64,000 bases of DNA from Gammaproteobacteria bacterium (GCA_028821405.1 JAPPGK010000101.1:52015-116014); one strand, 5' to 3'. Shown: positions 53,981 through 63,240, counted from the stretch's first letter. Notes: generated by a model not told the origin, from the sequence alone. Program-made: numbers and translations.

Positions 53981-54229
53981 ATGGACGAACTGTCGGTCGA
54001 GGAACGTGTCCGCCGCGTGATCGGTGCAGCGGATCGCAAGCGCAAGCGAAGTCTGCCCAGCGGGAGTCGGGGTGACCTGATCCAGCGGGTATGTCTGTCC
54101 GCGTGCCAGATTCTGCAAGCTCGTCCCGACGGACGGAATTTACGTCTTCGTCAAGAGCCACCCGCGTCCGACTACCCGGATATCTGGGCGCGGCTGAACC
54201 GGCAATGGCGGGAACAGCAGACGAGCTAA
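53981..54229 (+). CDS. Small basic protein upstream of a nucleotidyltransferase
   Basis: The 82-residue, Arg-rich protein (ELSVEERVRRVIGAADRKRK; DYPDIWARLNRQWREQQ) has no recognised domain. It overlaps the nucleotidyltransferase gene by 25 bp. A similar small-protein-then-nucleotidyltransferase order occurs at 59834-60224. The order suggests an antitoxin- or adaptor-like role, but this is not demonstrated by motifs. Confidence 0.55.
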   Translation: MDELSVEERVRRVIGAADRKRKRSLPSGSRGDLIQRVCLSACQILQARPDGRNLRLRQEPPASDYPDIWARLNRQWREQQTS

Positions 54230-54786
54230 CGCCAGCGGAACTCGCTGTCCAGATCTCTAGCCTGCTAGCGGAAGCGGGTATTCGCCACGCAATCGGTGGG
54301 GCGCTGGCTTTTGGCTTCTATGCCAGCCCCAGGGGTACCGTCGACGTGGACATGAATGTGTTCGTCGCGGCTGACCGACCGCACGGTGCGCTTGACGTTC
54401 TCGCGGCGGGCGGCGTAGCGATTGACCGGGAACAAGCAGTCGAAGTCATCGGCTCCCGTGGCGACCTGTTTGTCGAACACGGCGGCTGTCGCCTGGATTT
54501 CTTCTTCAACTCCATCCCACTTCACGCAAGTGCGTCGGAGCGTGCTCGCACGGTCGAATTGCTTGGCACGCCGGTGCCGGTCTTGTCTGCCGAGGATCTT
54601 GTCGTGCTCAAGCTGCTGTTCAATCGCCACAAGGACATCGTGGACATCGAGGCGATTGTCGAGTCGTCCGGCGACAAGCTCGACGTCGCATACGTCAGGC
54701 ACTGGCTCGTCGAATGCGTAGGGAGCGACGACACGCGTGTTGCGACCTGGGAGGGACTTCTGGGCGAAGCGGTCAAGCGAGACTGA
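54205..54786 (+). CDS. Nucleotidyltransferase-fold protein
   Basis: From ATG 54205 the 193-residue protein has the nucleotidyltransferase core HAIGGALAFGFYASPRGTVD followed by VDMNVFV, with GG and D-x-D positions. A third acidic strand is CRLDFFFNS, and the helix SAEDLVVLKLLFNRHKDIVD is common to AbiEii/DUF6036-like proteins. Such enzymes can act as tRNA-modifying toxins. It is coupled to the small basic gene upstream. A longer start inside that gene was rejected. Confidence 0.68.
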   Translation: MAGTADELTPAELAVQISSLLAEAGIRHAIGGALAFGFYASPRGTVDVDMNVFVAADRPHGALDVLAAGGVAIDREQAVEVIGSRGDLFVEHGGCRLDFFFNSIPLHASASERARTVELLGTPVPVLSAEDLVVLKLLFNRHKDIVDIEAIVESSGDKLDVAYVRHWLVECVGSDDTRVATWEGLLGEAVKRD

Positions 54787-54854
54787 TGGGCTCGATTGGC
54801 CGGAATCGCCAAGGCTGGTAGATTCTCGTGCTTGCTGAGGATGGCGGGTGAGCA

Positions 54855-55673
54855 GTGGGGCGTAATTTCGACATGCGGACAGCCCGCAAGCAACTGCTGG
54901 TCGAAGGCTTCTGCATCGTCGACGGCGAGCTTCCCGACGGCAAGCTCGAGGAACTACAAGCGTGGTCCGACGAGTGGCCGGCCACCACGCGACACCCGGC
55001 GAGGTGGAAGTACCAGGGCTCGGACATCCACATCAGCGGCGTACGGAACGTCTCGAAACGCCACCCCGACCTTCCCCGGGACGACGTGGTGGACTTCCTG
55101 ATCGAGCACCCCAAGGAGATCATGGCCGCGCTGGGCTTGGACGACTTCCGCTCAGGCGGCACCTTCCAGATCATCTCGAAGCCGGCCGGGGCGCCAGCGC
55201 TCTATTGGCACCAGGATTGGGCGCGCTGGGATGACCCGATCAGCAAGTCGCCCTGGCCGCAGCAGGTATTCCTTAACTGGTACCTGACCGATACCGAGGT
55301 CGCCAACGGGTGCCTGCGGGTGATACCGGGAAGCCACCGCCGCCGTGTCGACCTGCACGAGCACCTGACCCCGCCCCACGAAAGCGGTGGCTACGAGGTC
55401 GAAGAGACCAACGAGTGGATGTTCTACAACCACCCGGACGCGGTGGACGTGCCGATCTCGGTGGGCCAACTCCTCATCGCCGACGCGAGGCTGCTTCACG
55501 GTACCCATCCGAACGCCTCCACCGAGCGGCGCACGGTGTTGTTGGGATGGTTCTATCGTCGCTCCAACGAGGTGCCGCGAGGCTGGGAAGGCGATGTGCC
55601 AAGCGAGATCCTGGAGCGCACATCGGATCTGCCGTTCAGGTGGAACCGGGTGCCGGGTGTGTACCTGACGTAA
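54855..55673 (+). CDS. Phytanoyl-CoA dioxygenase (PhyH)-family protein
   Basis: The 272-residue protein opens LLVEGFCIVDGELPDGKLEE and has the metal motif LYWHQDWARWDDP (His-x-Asp), then NGCLRVIPGSHRRRVDLHEH and the distal His in ARLLHGTHPNAS. The Arg in NASTERRTVLLGW should bind 2-oxoglutarate. It is a probable non-haem iron hydroxylase, independent of the PhyH protein at 37677. GTG 54855 is used; ATG 54873 is possible. Confidence 0.82.
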   Translation: MGRNFDMRTARKQLLVEGFCIVDGELPDGKLEELQAWSDEWPATTRHPARWKYQGSDIHISGVRNVSKRHPDLPRDDVVDFLIEHPKEIMAALGLDDFRSGGTFQIISKPAGAPALYWHQDWARWDDPISKSPWPQQVFLNWYLTDTEVANGCLRVIPGSHRRRVDLHEHLTPPHESGGYEVEETNEWMFYNHPDAVDVPISVGQLLIADARLLHGTHPNASTERRTVLLGWFYRRSNEVPRGWEGDVPSEILERTSDLPFRWNRVPGVYLT

Positions 55674-55744
55674 GGCGCGCCGTCGCGTAACGCCCCGCAG
55701 CAACCGTTTCTCATGCACCGTGCGCGACGCGACAAGCGCATCGC

Positions 55745-56165
55745 CTACGCCGGCCGGATTTCCACGTCAGCCCCCATACGGCGAAATCCCGTCAGCGCGT
55801 CGCTGATCACCTCGTAGTCGATGAGCATTCCGTCCCGAAGCCGGAAGATGCTGGCGACGCGGACTTCGAGTTTGCCGCCAAGCGGTGGCACGCCGTACAT
55901 GTCGGTCGAGTGGGTTGCCCGCCAGGTCCAGATGCCGACCACCCTCGTCGTCGGACGCGATGATCCGCTCGACGTTCAACTCGACGTCGCGGTTGCGCTC
56001 CCGGAAGCTCTTGACGTGGGCGACGAGTCCGGCGCGACCGGGGATTGTCTGCGTGTGGTCCACCATGTCCTCGGCGGCCAGTTCGTCGATGAGTTCCAGC
56101 TTGCCCTGGGCGACGACCTCCGTGAGGTAGCGGCGCATCACCTCTTCGGCGCGTTGTCGGGACAT
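55745..56165 (-). pseudogene. SnoaL-like protein broken by a frameshift
   Basis: From ATG 56165 the sequence reads RAEEVMRRYLTEVVAQGKLE and continues as a SnoaL-like polyketide-cyclase or nuclear-transport-factor 2 fold to ERIIASDDEG, then leaves the frame. Homologous sequence resumes in another frame as VVGIWTWRATHSTDMYGVPP and ends at 55745 with GADVEIRPA. The total span of 421 bp is one more than a multiple of three, so a single-base change near 55940 explains it. It could be a real mutation or an assembly error. It is the last gene of the TonB-ankyrin group. Confidence 0.75.
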
Positions 56166-56179
56166 GTTCGTTCTCCGGG

Positions 56180-57163
56180 TCAGGCCCGCCGCCGGCGGAG
56201 GATTTCGGCGGCCTCGGTCGCACCGCTGTACTCCGCCCAGCCGAGGGCGTCGCCGCCGTGGGCGCCGTCGATGATCGTTGGGTCGGCGCCCCGGTCGAGC
56301 AGCAACGTGAGGCACGCGATGGCATCGTTCTGCGCGGCGAGATGCATGGCGACCGCCGAGACGCCGTGGCCCTCGCCGCCCCAGTCGTGGCGGAGGTCCG
56401 GATCGGCGCCGTGGTCCAGAAGCCATCGGGCGGCGTCGACCTTGTCCGCGTAGCAGGCCCAGAGCAGCGGGGTGCCGCGGAACGCGTTGGCGTTGACGTC
56501 GCCGCCAAGGTCGACGAGCGCCGCCATCGATTCGCACTGGTTGTTGCGCGATGCCCAGGACAGGGCCTCGTCGAGCACCTCCTGGCGATCCTTGGTCCGC
56601 TCCCAGGCGGGGAAGAACACCGGGGCGTAGAAGTCGAGGCCTTCGTAGGCATCGCCCGTGAGACCGTCGCCGTCGACGAACCGACCGATGTCGGCACCCA
56701 ACGCCGCGGCCGCGCGCAGGTTGTCCGGAAAGACCGGCTTCAGGACTTCGCCCATGTACGCCTTCGCGTAGAAAAGCGCGTAGGACAGCGCCGAGCCGCC
56801 TGCCTTGCCGTAGGCCGCCGCATTGAGGCGTGCGCCTGCCTTGACCAGCCGGGCGCCGAGGTCCCTGTGGCCGGCCATGCCGGCGCTATGCAGCGGAGTC
56901 CAGCCGTCGTTGTCGGCGGCCGACGGATTTGCTCCCGCGGCCAGGATCAGGTCGACGGCGGCGTGTTGTCCGGGCGTGCCCGGGTCGAGAGGAATGGCGA
57001 TGTCGCCGGTCGCCGCCCGGCAGGCGTGGTCGAGCAGGCTGCGGCCGTCGCCGTCCGTTTCGGTCAACACGCTGGGCGAGTCGGACAGGATCGCCTTCAA
57101 CGCATCCAGATTGCCGTCGCGCGCCGCCCCGACGGCGGATGTTAGAACCTCGGTCATGCTCAC
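56180..57163 (-). CDS. Ankyrin-repeat protein
   Basis: The 327-residue protein is built of ankyrin repeats (AAVDLILAAGANPSAADNDG, WTPLHSAGMAGHRDLGARLV, SMAALVDLGGDVNANAFRGT, DAARWLLDHGADPDLRHDWG, ACLTLLLDRGADPTIIDGAH). No signal peptide is visible. GTG 57163 overlaps the TonB receptor stop (GTGA); ATG 57157 with GGGGAG upstream is an equally good start. It is a protein-interaction scaffold of unknown partner, cotranscribed with the receptor. Confidence 0.85.
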   Translation of the reverse strand: MSMTEVLTSAVGAARDGNLDALKAILSDSPSVLTETDGDGRSLLDHACRAATGDIAIPLDPGTPGQHAAVDLILAAGANPSAADNDGWTPLHSAGMAGHRDLGARLVKAGARLNAAAYGKAGGSALSYALFYAKAYMGEVLKPVFPDNLRAAAALGADIGRFVDGDGLTGDAYEGLDFYAPVFFPAWERTKDRQEVLDEALSWASRNNQCESMAALVDLGGDVNANAFRGTPLLWACYADKVDAARWLLDHGADPDLRHDWGGEGHGVSAVAMHLAAQNDAIACLTLLLDRGADPTIIDGAHGGDALGWAEYSGATEAAEILRRRRA

Positions 57164-59694
57164 TCCCCGAATTCGAAGCTCAGGCGCAGGTAGGCGAATC
57201 GACCGGCGATCCCGAAGGGCGTGTCCACCGGGTACCGGACACCCCAGAGGACGTTCGACAGGTGGGTCTTGGCGAGTTCGGTGGGCAGTTCGTCGAACAC
57301 GTTGTTGATGCCCAGCGACCAGTCCAACTTGCCGATCGCGGATCGGGCCTCAAGGTCCAGCGTGCTCGCCGCCTCGATCGTGACGGTGCCGGTGTCGACG
57401 GGGTTCTGGGTTGTTTCGCCGTAATAGTTCACGCGGCCGAGGAGACCCAGGGCGCCGCGTTCCCATTCGGCGGTCACGTTGGCTTGCTGCTTGGGTTGGC
57501 CTTCCACCAGCAGTTGGGCCGCCCAACCGCCGTAGTAGTCGTCGAAGGTAAGGTTCGCCGGGGCACCTGCGGGCATTCGCCGGCCCGTGATCTCCGTTTC
57601 GTTGGAATGCACGTTGGCGGAGAGCCACAGCAGTCCATCGGCGAGTGTCGTCCGCCAGCGGGCTCGTACGTCGAGCCCCTGGGTCTCGGTGTCCACGCCG
57701 TTGAAGAAGAGGGCCGCCGTGGCTACCCCCGCCGAGTCGCAGGCGGCGACACCGGTGCAGCCGATGCCCTTGGAGCGGACGATCCGGCTGTCGATGGCGG
57801 TGCGGTAGGCGTCGACGGTCGCCTCGAAGTCGCCGTTGGCGTACACGAGCCCCCCGCTTAAGTTCGCCGAAGTCTCGTGGTCCAGCGAATCCACGCCGAA
57901 CGCCCGGGCCACGGGGTGCCCCTCGTTGGCCGAGAACACGGTCGTCAGGCCGGTTTCGCTGCCGACGAACAGGATGGAGTTGAAGCGGCGTTGGGAAAGG
58001 CTCGGTGCCCGGAAGCCGCTGGACGCTGCGCCGCGCAGGGCAATGCGATCGTTGATCGGTAGGCGCGCCGCGACCTTGCCGGTCGCGTTGCCGCCGGCGT
58101 CGCTGTAGTTCTCGAAGCGTAGCGCGGCCGAGACTTCGAGGTTCCCGATGGGCTGGAACTCGACCTCTAGATAGGCGGACTGGCTGTTGCGGTCGTCATC
58201 GCTCAACTCGGCGTTGGTCGGACTGTAGCCCGGATATCCTTGGAATCCGCAAGCCGCGACAATCCCGTCGAGGGGGTTGCCGTCGGGTCCCACGGCGTAG
58301 GCGCCGTAGTCGCCGACGTGGGGCAGGCCGCACGACCATGCGGCGGTATCACCTGCGTTCTGTCTATAGGTCTCGGTGCGGTGCTCGAATCCGGCAGCGA
58401 CGGCGCGAACCGTGGCGCCGTCGGTCTCGCGCTGGATGTCCATGTTGAACGTGAGTTGGCTGAACTCGATGCTGCCGCTTTTGCCGCCGAGCGGACCGGC
58501 GTTGGCGATGATGTCCGCAATGCTCGCACCGGGATTGTCGGCCACGTACTGCGCGCCGATGGAGGCGTTGATGGTGTTGGCGGCGCTGAACGCGAACTCG
58601 TTGGCGCCGTAGCCGAGGCTCACGTCGAGATCCCAGCCCGCCACGTTGTTGCGCATGCCGCCGGCGATGGAGAAATCCTCGATGTCCGACTGCTCGTAGG
58701 GCAGGAACCCGTCGGGGTAGACCGGATGCGTGTTGCGTTCGTGGAAGTTGATGAAGGTCGGCACGACGAAATCCCAGATCGCATCGCCGGAATCGAGGCC
58801 CTGCCAGTAGTTGTAGGGGAACCGGTATGCGCCGCTGGAGCTTGCCTTGCGGTTCGAGAAGCCGCCGAAGCCGTATAGCTCGCCGGTGTCGCCGACGGGG
58901 ACCCCGGCGTTGAAGAACAATGAGGTGAGATCGTGCCTCGGGGCGCTGTCGACGATGAGTTCGTCCTGGAAGTTGGGGTCGTTGCCGCCGTTGCCGCCGT
59001 TGCGCCGCAGGGCTTCCTCGTCGTGCCACTCGCCCGTGACGTTCAGGAATCCACCGGCGCCGAGGGAGACGCCGCCGTTGAACGAAAGGTTCACGCGTTC
59101 GCCGCCGCCATCGCCCGCGCCGGTCAGGTAGGCGGTGATCTGGCCGCCCGTGTTCTCGCGCAGCACGAGGTTGATGACGCCGGCGATCGCATCGGAGCCG
59201 TACTGCGCGGCGGCACCGTCGCGCAACACCTCGACCCGGGCGAGGGCTGCCGACGGAATGGCGCGAAGGTCGGTGCCCCCGCTGCCCCACCCGATCACGC
59301 CGTCGAGCACGCGCACCCAAGCCATGCCGTGCCGGCGCTTGCCGTTGATCAGCACGAGGGTCTGATCCGGACTCAATCCGCGCAACGTCGCCGGGTTGAG
59401 CGAGCCGCCGTCGCCCACCGAAGTCCGCGAATAGTTCAGCGACGGCGCCAGCTTGGTCAACGCCGCGGCGAGGTCCACCTCGCCAACACGTTCGAAGTCG
59501 ATCTCGGGGTAGAGATCCACGGGAACCGGCAGTTCGTTGGCTTCGACCTCGATGCGGGCGCGACTGCCGATTACGACCACCTCCTCCAGCCGCCCTTCGT
59601 CCGCGGTCTCCGGCCTTGCCTCTGCTAGCGCCGCAGCTACGGCCAGCGCGAACCAACCGGCGAGTGGGGAACCGAACACTCGAATGATGCGCAT
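57160..59694 (-). CDS. TonB-dependent outer-membrane receptor
   Basis: The 844-residue protein has a signal region (FGSPLAGWFALAVAAALA). A TonB-box-like start follows (LEEVVVIGSR), then the plug domain (SVGDGGSLNPATLRGLSPDQ, TLVLINGKRRHGM, RVEVLRDGAAAQYGSDAIAG, VINLVLREN). The long beta-barrel carries large extracellular loops and ends LRLSFEFGE. It imports a scarce ligand such as a siderophore, vitamin or glycan using TonB energy. The ligand is unknown. Ankyrin and SnoaL-like genes follow on the same strand. Confidence 0.9.
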   Translation of the reverse strand: MRIIRVFGSPLAGWFALAVAAALAEARPETADEGRLEEVVVIGSRARIEVEANELPVPVDLYPEIDFERVGEVDLAAALTKLAPSLNYSRTSVGDGGSLNPATLRGLSPDQTLVLINGKRRHGMAWVRVLDGVIGWGSGGTDLRAIPSAALARVEVLRDGAAAQYGSDAIAGVINLVLRENTGGQITAYLTGAGDGGGERVNLSFNGGVSLGAGGFLNVTGEWHDEEALRRNGGNGGNDPNFQDELIVDSAPRHDLTSLFFNAGVPVGDTGELYGFGGFSNRKASSSGAYRFPYNYWQGLDSGDAIWDFVVPTFINFHERNTHPVYPDGFLPYEQSDIEDFSIAGGMRNNVAGWDLDVSLGYGANEFAFSAANTINASIGAQYVADNPGASIADIIANAGPLGGKSGSIEFSQLTFNMDIQRETDGATVRAVAAGFEHRTETYRQNAGDTAAWSCGLPHVGDYGAYAVGPDGNPLDGIVAACGFQGYPGYSPTNAELSDDDRNSQSAYLEVEFQPIGNLEVSAALRFENYSDAGGNATGKVAARLPINDRIALRGAASSGFRAPSLSQRRFNSILFVGSETGLTTVFSANEGHPVARAFGVDSLDHETSANLSGGLVYANGDFEATVDAYRTAIDSRIVRSKGIGCTGVAACDSAGVATAALFFNGVDTETQGLDVRARWRTTLADGLLWLSANVHSNETEITGRRMPAGAPANLTFDDYYGGWAAQLLVEGQPKQQANVTAEWERGALGLLGRVNYYGETTQNPVDTGTVTIEAASTLDLEARSAIGKLDWSLGINNVFDELPTELAKTHLSNVLWGVRYPVDTPFGIAGRFAYLRLSFEFGE

Positions 59695-59833
59695 GTCATT
59701 CCCCTACGAGATTCGTAGGCTCATTATGCGCCGGTAGACGGGATCCGGCACGTCCCCACGAGCGGCATCGCTCCGTGGAAGGGCGGACGCGATTTCGCCT
59801 AAACTGGCGTGGGTATCGGACGACTCAGGCGGC

Positions 59834-60040
59834 ATGCAGGATCGTATTGAGAAAACGCAAACGGGGTCGCAGGCGCAGCGTGATCCGGTCGTCGAAGCCT
59901 ACAAGCGGGACGTCGATCGCTCCCCGTTGCGGGAGAACCTTCGCCGGAGTCCGACGGAACGCGTCGCCAACCTGGCCGCGTTGCAGCGGTTGGCAAAGGA
60001 AGCACAGCGGGCCGGCCGGTTCCGGCAGGCACCGCATTGA
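59834..60040 (+). CDS. Small charged protein upstream of a nucleotidyltransferase remnant
   Basis: The 68-residue protein (DPVVEAYKRDVDRSPLRENL, SPTERVANLAALQRLAKEAQ) is helical and charged. Small proteins with this pattern commonly precede nucleotidyltransferase genes. Its stop overlaps the TTG start of such a gene, which here is decayed. Compare the intact pair at 53981-54786. Confidence 0.6.
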   Translation: MQDRIEKTQTGSQAQRDPVVEAYKRDVDRSPLRENLRRSPTERVANLAALQRLAKEAQRAGRFRQAPH

Positions 60041-60224
60041 CCAACTTCGAACTGTTGTCCGCACGTTCGGTGATGCCGGCGTCGACTTCGTGATCGTCGG
60101 TGGCCTCGCCGCGAGCATCCACGGATCGGCTCGACTGACCCAGGATGTCGACTTCGTCTCGCGGAACTCGAAGCGCTCCTCGAAGAACGCGAAGCCGGCG
60201 CAGAGCCTGGATCGACCGATTAGC
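60037..60224 (+). pseudogene. Nucleotidyltransferase gene decayed by frameshift and internal deletion
   Basis: A TTG start at 60037 gives TNFELL. The frame then shifts to RTFGDAGVDFVIVGGLAASI followed by HGSARLTQDVDFV, the nucleotidyltransferase core with GG and D-x-D. The next sequence shifts again and reads LAELEALLEEREAGAEPGST with a stop at 60222, a plausible original C-terminus. About 100 residues between the core and tail are missing. The result is a non-functional remnant. Confidence 0.7.
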
Positions 60225-60241
60225 GTCGATGCCGTCGCCGG

Positions 60242-61447
60242 TCAGATGACCCCGGCATCCGCCATCGCGCGAATCGCCTGCGCGTCGTAGCCGAGTTCCT
60301 CGAGGATCGCGGTCGAGTGTTCACCGAGCCGCGGCGCGCGCCTCGCCGCGACCGGCGGAACGCTCGTGGCATTCACGGGATGGGTCAGAACCCGGGGCAA
60401 TTCGGCCTCGTCGTCTGCGGGCCGGACAGACATGCCGTTGGCAAGGATTTGGGGGTCGGTCGCGGTCTCCTCGACCACCGAGACTCGGTTGACAGGAACA
60501 TCCAGGGAGCGGAACGCTTCGAGCCACTCGTCGGACGTGCGCCTCGCGATGACGTCGGCGATGGCGTCGCCCAACGCGTTGCGGTTCTGCCACATGTCCC
60601 GGGGCGTCGCGAAGCGCTCGTCGGCGAGGATGTGTGCGGCGTCCATGGCGGTGAACATGCGCGCCAGGAGTTCCTCGTTGCGCACCATGTTGAGTTGCAG
60701 CCAGCGCCCGTCGCTGGCCTCGTAGACCCGCATCATCGCCGATTGCACATGGCTTGTCCGGTAGTTCGTCATGTCGCCGCCGGCGACTACGGCACCGGCA
60801 ATGCCGGACACCGACCACAGGCCGTTGGCGAGCAGGGACGTATGCACCATGCCGCCTTCCCCGGTCTGCTCGCGCCGGAGCAGGGCGGTCACGATGCCGG
60901 CATAGAGGGTGACACCCGTGGGATGATCGCCCATGCCCGGCAGCCCCTGGGTGGGCTTCGTGCCCCGTTCGCGCATCAGGTCCATCAGCCCGCTACGCGC
61001 CCAATAGGCTAGTTGGTCGAAGCTCTTGCGGTTGCGCTCGTCGCCGTGTTCGCCGTAGGCGGTGAGCGAGGCGTAGATCATGCGCGGGTTCAGGGGTTTC
61101 AGATCGTCGTAGGTGAGCTTCATCGCCTCCCGGGAGTCGTAGGGCTGGTTGGTGATGAAAACGTCGCATGTCGCAACCAGCCGCCGCATGACCTCCATGC
61201 CGCGCTCGGTCTTGAGGTCGAGGGTCAGGCTCCGCTTGTTGCGGGCATCCATCTGCCAGAACCAGCCGTTTCCTCTCTCGTGCGGCGGCTCACCGGGCGA
61301 TAGCGAGCGCAGCATGTCCCCGTGGCCCGGGCGCTCGATCTTGATCACGTCCGCCCCGAAGTCCGCGAGGATCATTGCCGCGGCGGGCGCGGCGATCACA
61401 CTGGCGGCATCGACGACCCTAAGGCCGTCGAATACATGGTCGGCCAT
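60242..61447 (-). CDS. CaiB/BaiF family III CoA transferase
   Basis: The 401-residue protein has the family III motifs: RVVDAASVIAAPAAAMILAD then FGADVIKIERPGHGDMLRSL, DARNKRSLTLDLKTERG, VFITNQPYD, and the MGDHPTGVTLYAGIV segment. It starts directly after the stop of the VOC gene on the same strand, so the two are coupled. The CoA donor and acceptor are unknown. It differs from the CoA transferase at 29839 and does not appear to be a recent copy. Confidence 0.88.
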   Translation of the reverse strand: MADHVFDGLRVVDAASVIAAPAAAMILADFGADVIKIERPGHGDMLRSLSPGEPPHERGNGWFWQMDARNKRSLTLDLKTERGMEVMRRLVATCDVFITNQPYDSREAMKLTYDDLKPLNPRMIYASLTAYGEHGDERNRKSFDQLAYWARSGLMDLMRERGTKPTQGLPGMGDHPTGVTLYAGIVTALLRREQTGEGGMVHTSLLANGLWSVSGIAGAVVAGGDMTNYRTSHVQSAMMRVYEASDGRWLQLNMVRNEELLARMFTAMDAAHILADERFATPRDMWQNRNALGDAIADVIARRTSDEWLEAFRSLDVPVNRVSVVEETATDPQILANGMSVRPADDEAELPRVLTHPVNATSVPPVAARRAPRLGEHSTAILEELGYDAQAIRAMADAGVI

Positions 61448-61822
61448 TCAGACGATGCCGGCGACGTGGGACGAGTTGATCGGTATGGAATACCCGGAGG
61501 GCCCGGTCACGGTGAACGAGTCGTGGATGTTGCCGCGTTCGATGGTGGTCGCCTCGACGCCGTCTCCGACGAAGCGTCGGTGCGCTTCGTCGATGTCGTC
61601 CACCATCAGGTCGAATGGCGCGCGCTCGCCCTTGGGAATCGCTGCCTCGGCCTCGTTGAGGATCAGATGTGTGCCGCCTCGCAGCTCCAGGATCGCGAAT
61701 TTGTCCCGCTCGAGGATTCCCCGCATGCCGTGGCGTACGAAGAAACGGTAGGCGGACGGGACGTCGTCGACCCCCAGCCGCATGTGGCCGATCGCGAATG
61801 CGGGCCGTTGGTCTTCAGCCAT
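61448..61822 (-). CDS. VOC-family glyoxalase/dioxygenase-like protein
   Basis: The 124-residue protein has a single VOC domain: IGHMRLGVDDVPSAYRFFVR, then FAILELRGGTHLILNEA and FDLMVDDIDEAHRRFVGDG, ending with FTVTGPSGYSIPINSSHVAG. It could isomerise, lyse or bind a small metabolite. It lies between the MFS transporter and the CoA transferase in one group. Confidence 0.78.
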   Translation of the reverse strand: MAEDQRPAFAIGHMRLGVDDVPSAYRFFVRHGMRGILERDKFAILELRGGTHLILNEAEAAIPKGERAPFDLMVDDIDEAHRRFVGDGVEATTIERGNIHDSFTVTGPSGYSIPINSSHVAGIV

Positions 61823-61878
61823 TGTTGGTCTCCGATTGTGCAGGCGAGCGGAAATGATACGAAAAAACGCGGCATCGA

Positions 61879-63240
61879 CTATCGGGCGCCGTAACGGGGT
61901 TCCGGCACCGCGACCAGGATGATGACCAACGCGAGGGCCTGCAGCAGGGCCGTCGTCACCAACAGTGCCACGTAGCCGGTCGAAGCAACCATGAGACCCC
62001 CGACGAAGGGGCCGACGGCCCCGACGAGATTGACGGCGGATCCCGAAGCGGCAAGCCGGATGGGTATGTCGGCAGGACGACCGAACTCGAGCACCATGTT
62101 CTGCCCGGACTGGCTGAAGCCGCCGTAGGCCGAGCCCATGAGCACGAAGAACACGATCACGCCGATGACGTCCTCGACGAACAGCAGTTGCACGTGGGAC
62201 GCGATCCAGCAGGCCAGCGTCACGACCATGACCACCTTGTAGCCGTAACGATCCGCCAGGGCGCCCCAGATCAGGTTTGCCGTGCTGGACGTTAGCATCC
62301 AGACCGTGGTCAACAAGCCGAGATTTGCGCCACTGAGCTCCATCCGGGTTCCCGCGTAGAGGATGTAGAACGGCAGCGCCATGCTGCCGCAGGAGGCCAG
62401 CGCACGGGCGACGAAGAACCGACGAAACGCCGGCTGGCTCCGGAGGATTGGACCCACCGCCTTGAAGGTCTCCGTCATCGATGCCCGCGGCCGGAGGCTC
62501 ACTGCGGTCGGCTCGTGCGTCAGCGCCAGGGCGACGAGGCCGATGCAGGTGATCCCGAAGGCGAGCAGGAACACCGAGGCGTAGCCGTCGCCGAGCGCAT
62601 TCGCTTCGATGATGTATGCCCCCGCTACGTAGGAGACGACGGCAGACGTCAGTCCGGCCAAAAAATGGCGGGCACCGCTGACGATGCCGCGCCGGTTGAT
62701 GGGGATCACCTTCGCGCGCAAGGCGTTCATCGTGACCTGTGCGACGCCTTGGAAGAAACCCATGAAGGCGAGAAACACGGTAATCGCTACAACAGCCGCG
62801 ATTGCCGGCGAATCGGTTGACTCGCGGGTTCCCCCTAGCACGAAGCCGGCCAACGCGAGGCCGAGTATCTGCAGACGCATCAGTGCGCTCGACGCGAGGG
62901 TCACGCCGAGGAAACGCTTGCGGTGACCGATCAGGGAGGCACCGAGCATCGGCGAGGCAACCGTGCCGGCACCCTGCAGCGATCTCGCCAGGCCGACCAC
63001 GAAGTCCGACCCCGACAGCATGAACAGGTAGGCGGGGAGGAAGGTCGGCGCGGAAACGAGCCGGAAGCCGGTCTGGCCGAACAGGCCGTGCGCAAGCTGG
63101 ATCAGCGTGTTGCGGCGCAGGTGGGCCGCGACCTCCTGTGCCTCGGCATCGCGGTCCGGAGAATCGTCTGGCGGCTTGTCGGGTCGTGCGGTGCGGCCGA
63201 TCCGGCGACTGCTCGTCGGCTCGGGCCGGTTCGCGCTCAC
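61879..63240 (-). CDS. MFS transporter
   Basis: The 453-residue protein has twelve hydrophobic segments and MFS loop motifs such as LIWGALADRYGYKVVMVV. Its N-terminal cytoplasmic tail is charged and proline-rich. No substrate is indicated by motif, but the setting with a CoA transferase, a VOC protein and a reductase fragment suggests uptake of a compound catabolised by them. Confidence 0.85.
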   Translation of the reverse strand: MSANRPEPTSSRRIGRTARPDKPPDDSPDRDAEAQEVAAHLRRNTLIQLAHGLFGQTGFRLVSAPTFLPAYLFMLSGSDFVVGLARSLQGAGTVASPMLGASLIGHRKRFLGVTLASSALMRLQILGLALAGFVLGGTRESTDSPAIAAVVAITVFLAFMGFFQGVAQVTMNALRAKVIPINRRGIVSGARHFLAGLTSAVVSYVAGAYIIEANALGDGYASVFLLAFGITCIGLVALALTHEPTAVSLRPRASMTETFKAVGPILRSQPAFRRFFVARALASCGSMALPFYILYAGTRMELSGANLGLLTTVWMLTSSTANLIWGALADRYGYKVVMVVTLACWIASHVQLLFVEDVIGVIVFFVLMGSAYGGFSQSGQNMVLEFGRPADIPIRLAASGSAVNLVGAVGPFVGGLMVASTGYVALLVTTALLQALALVIILVAVPEPRYGAR

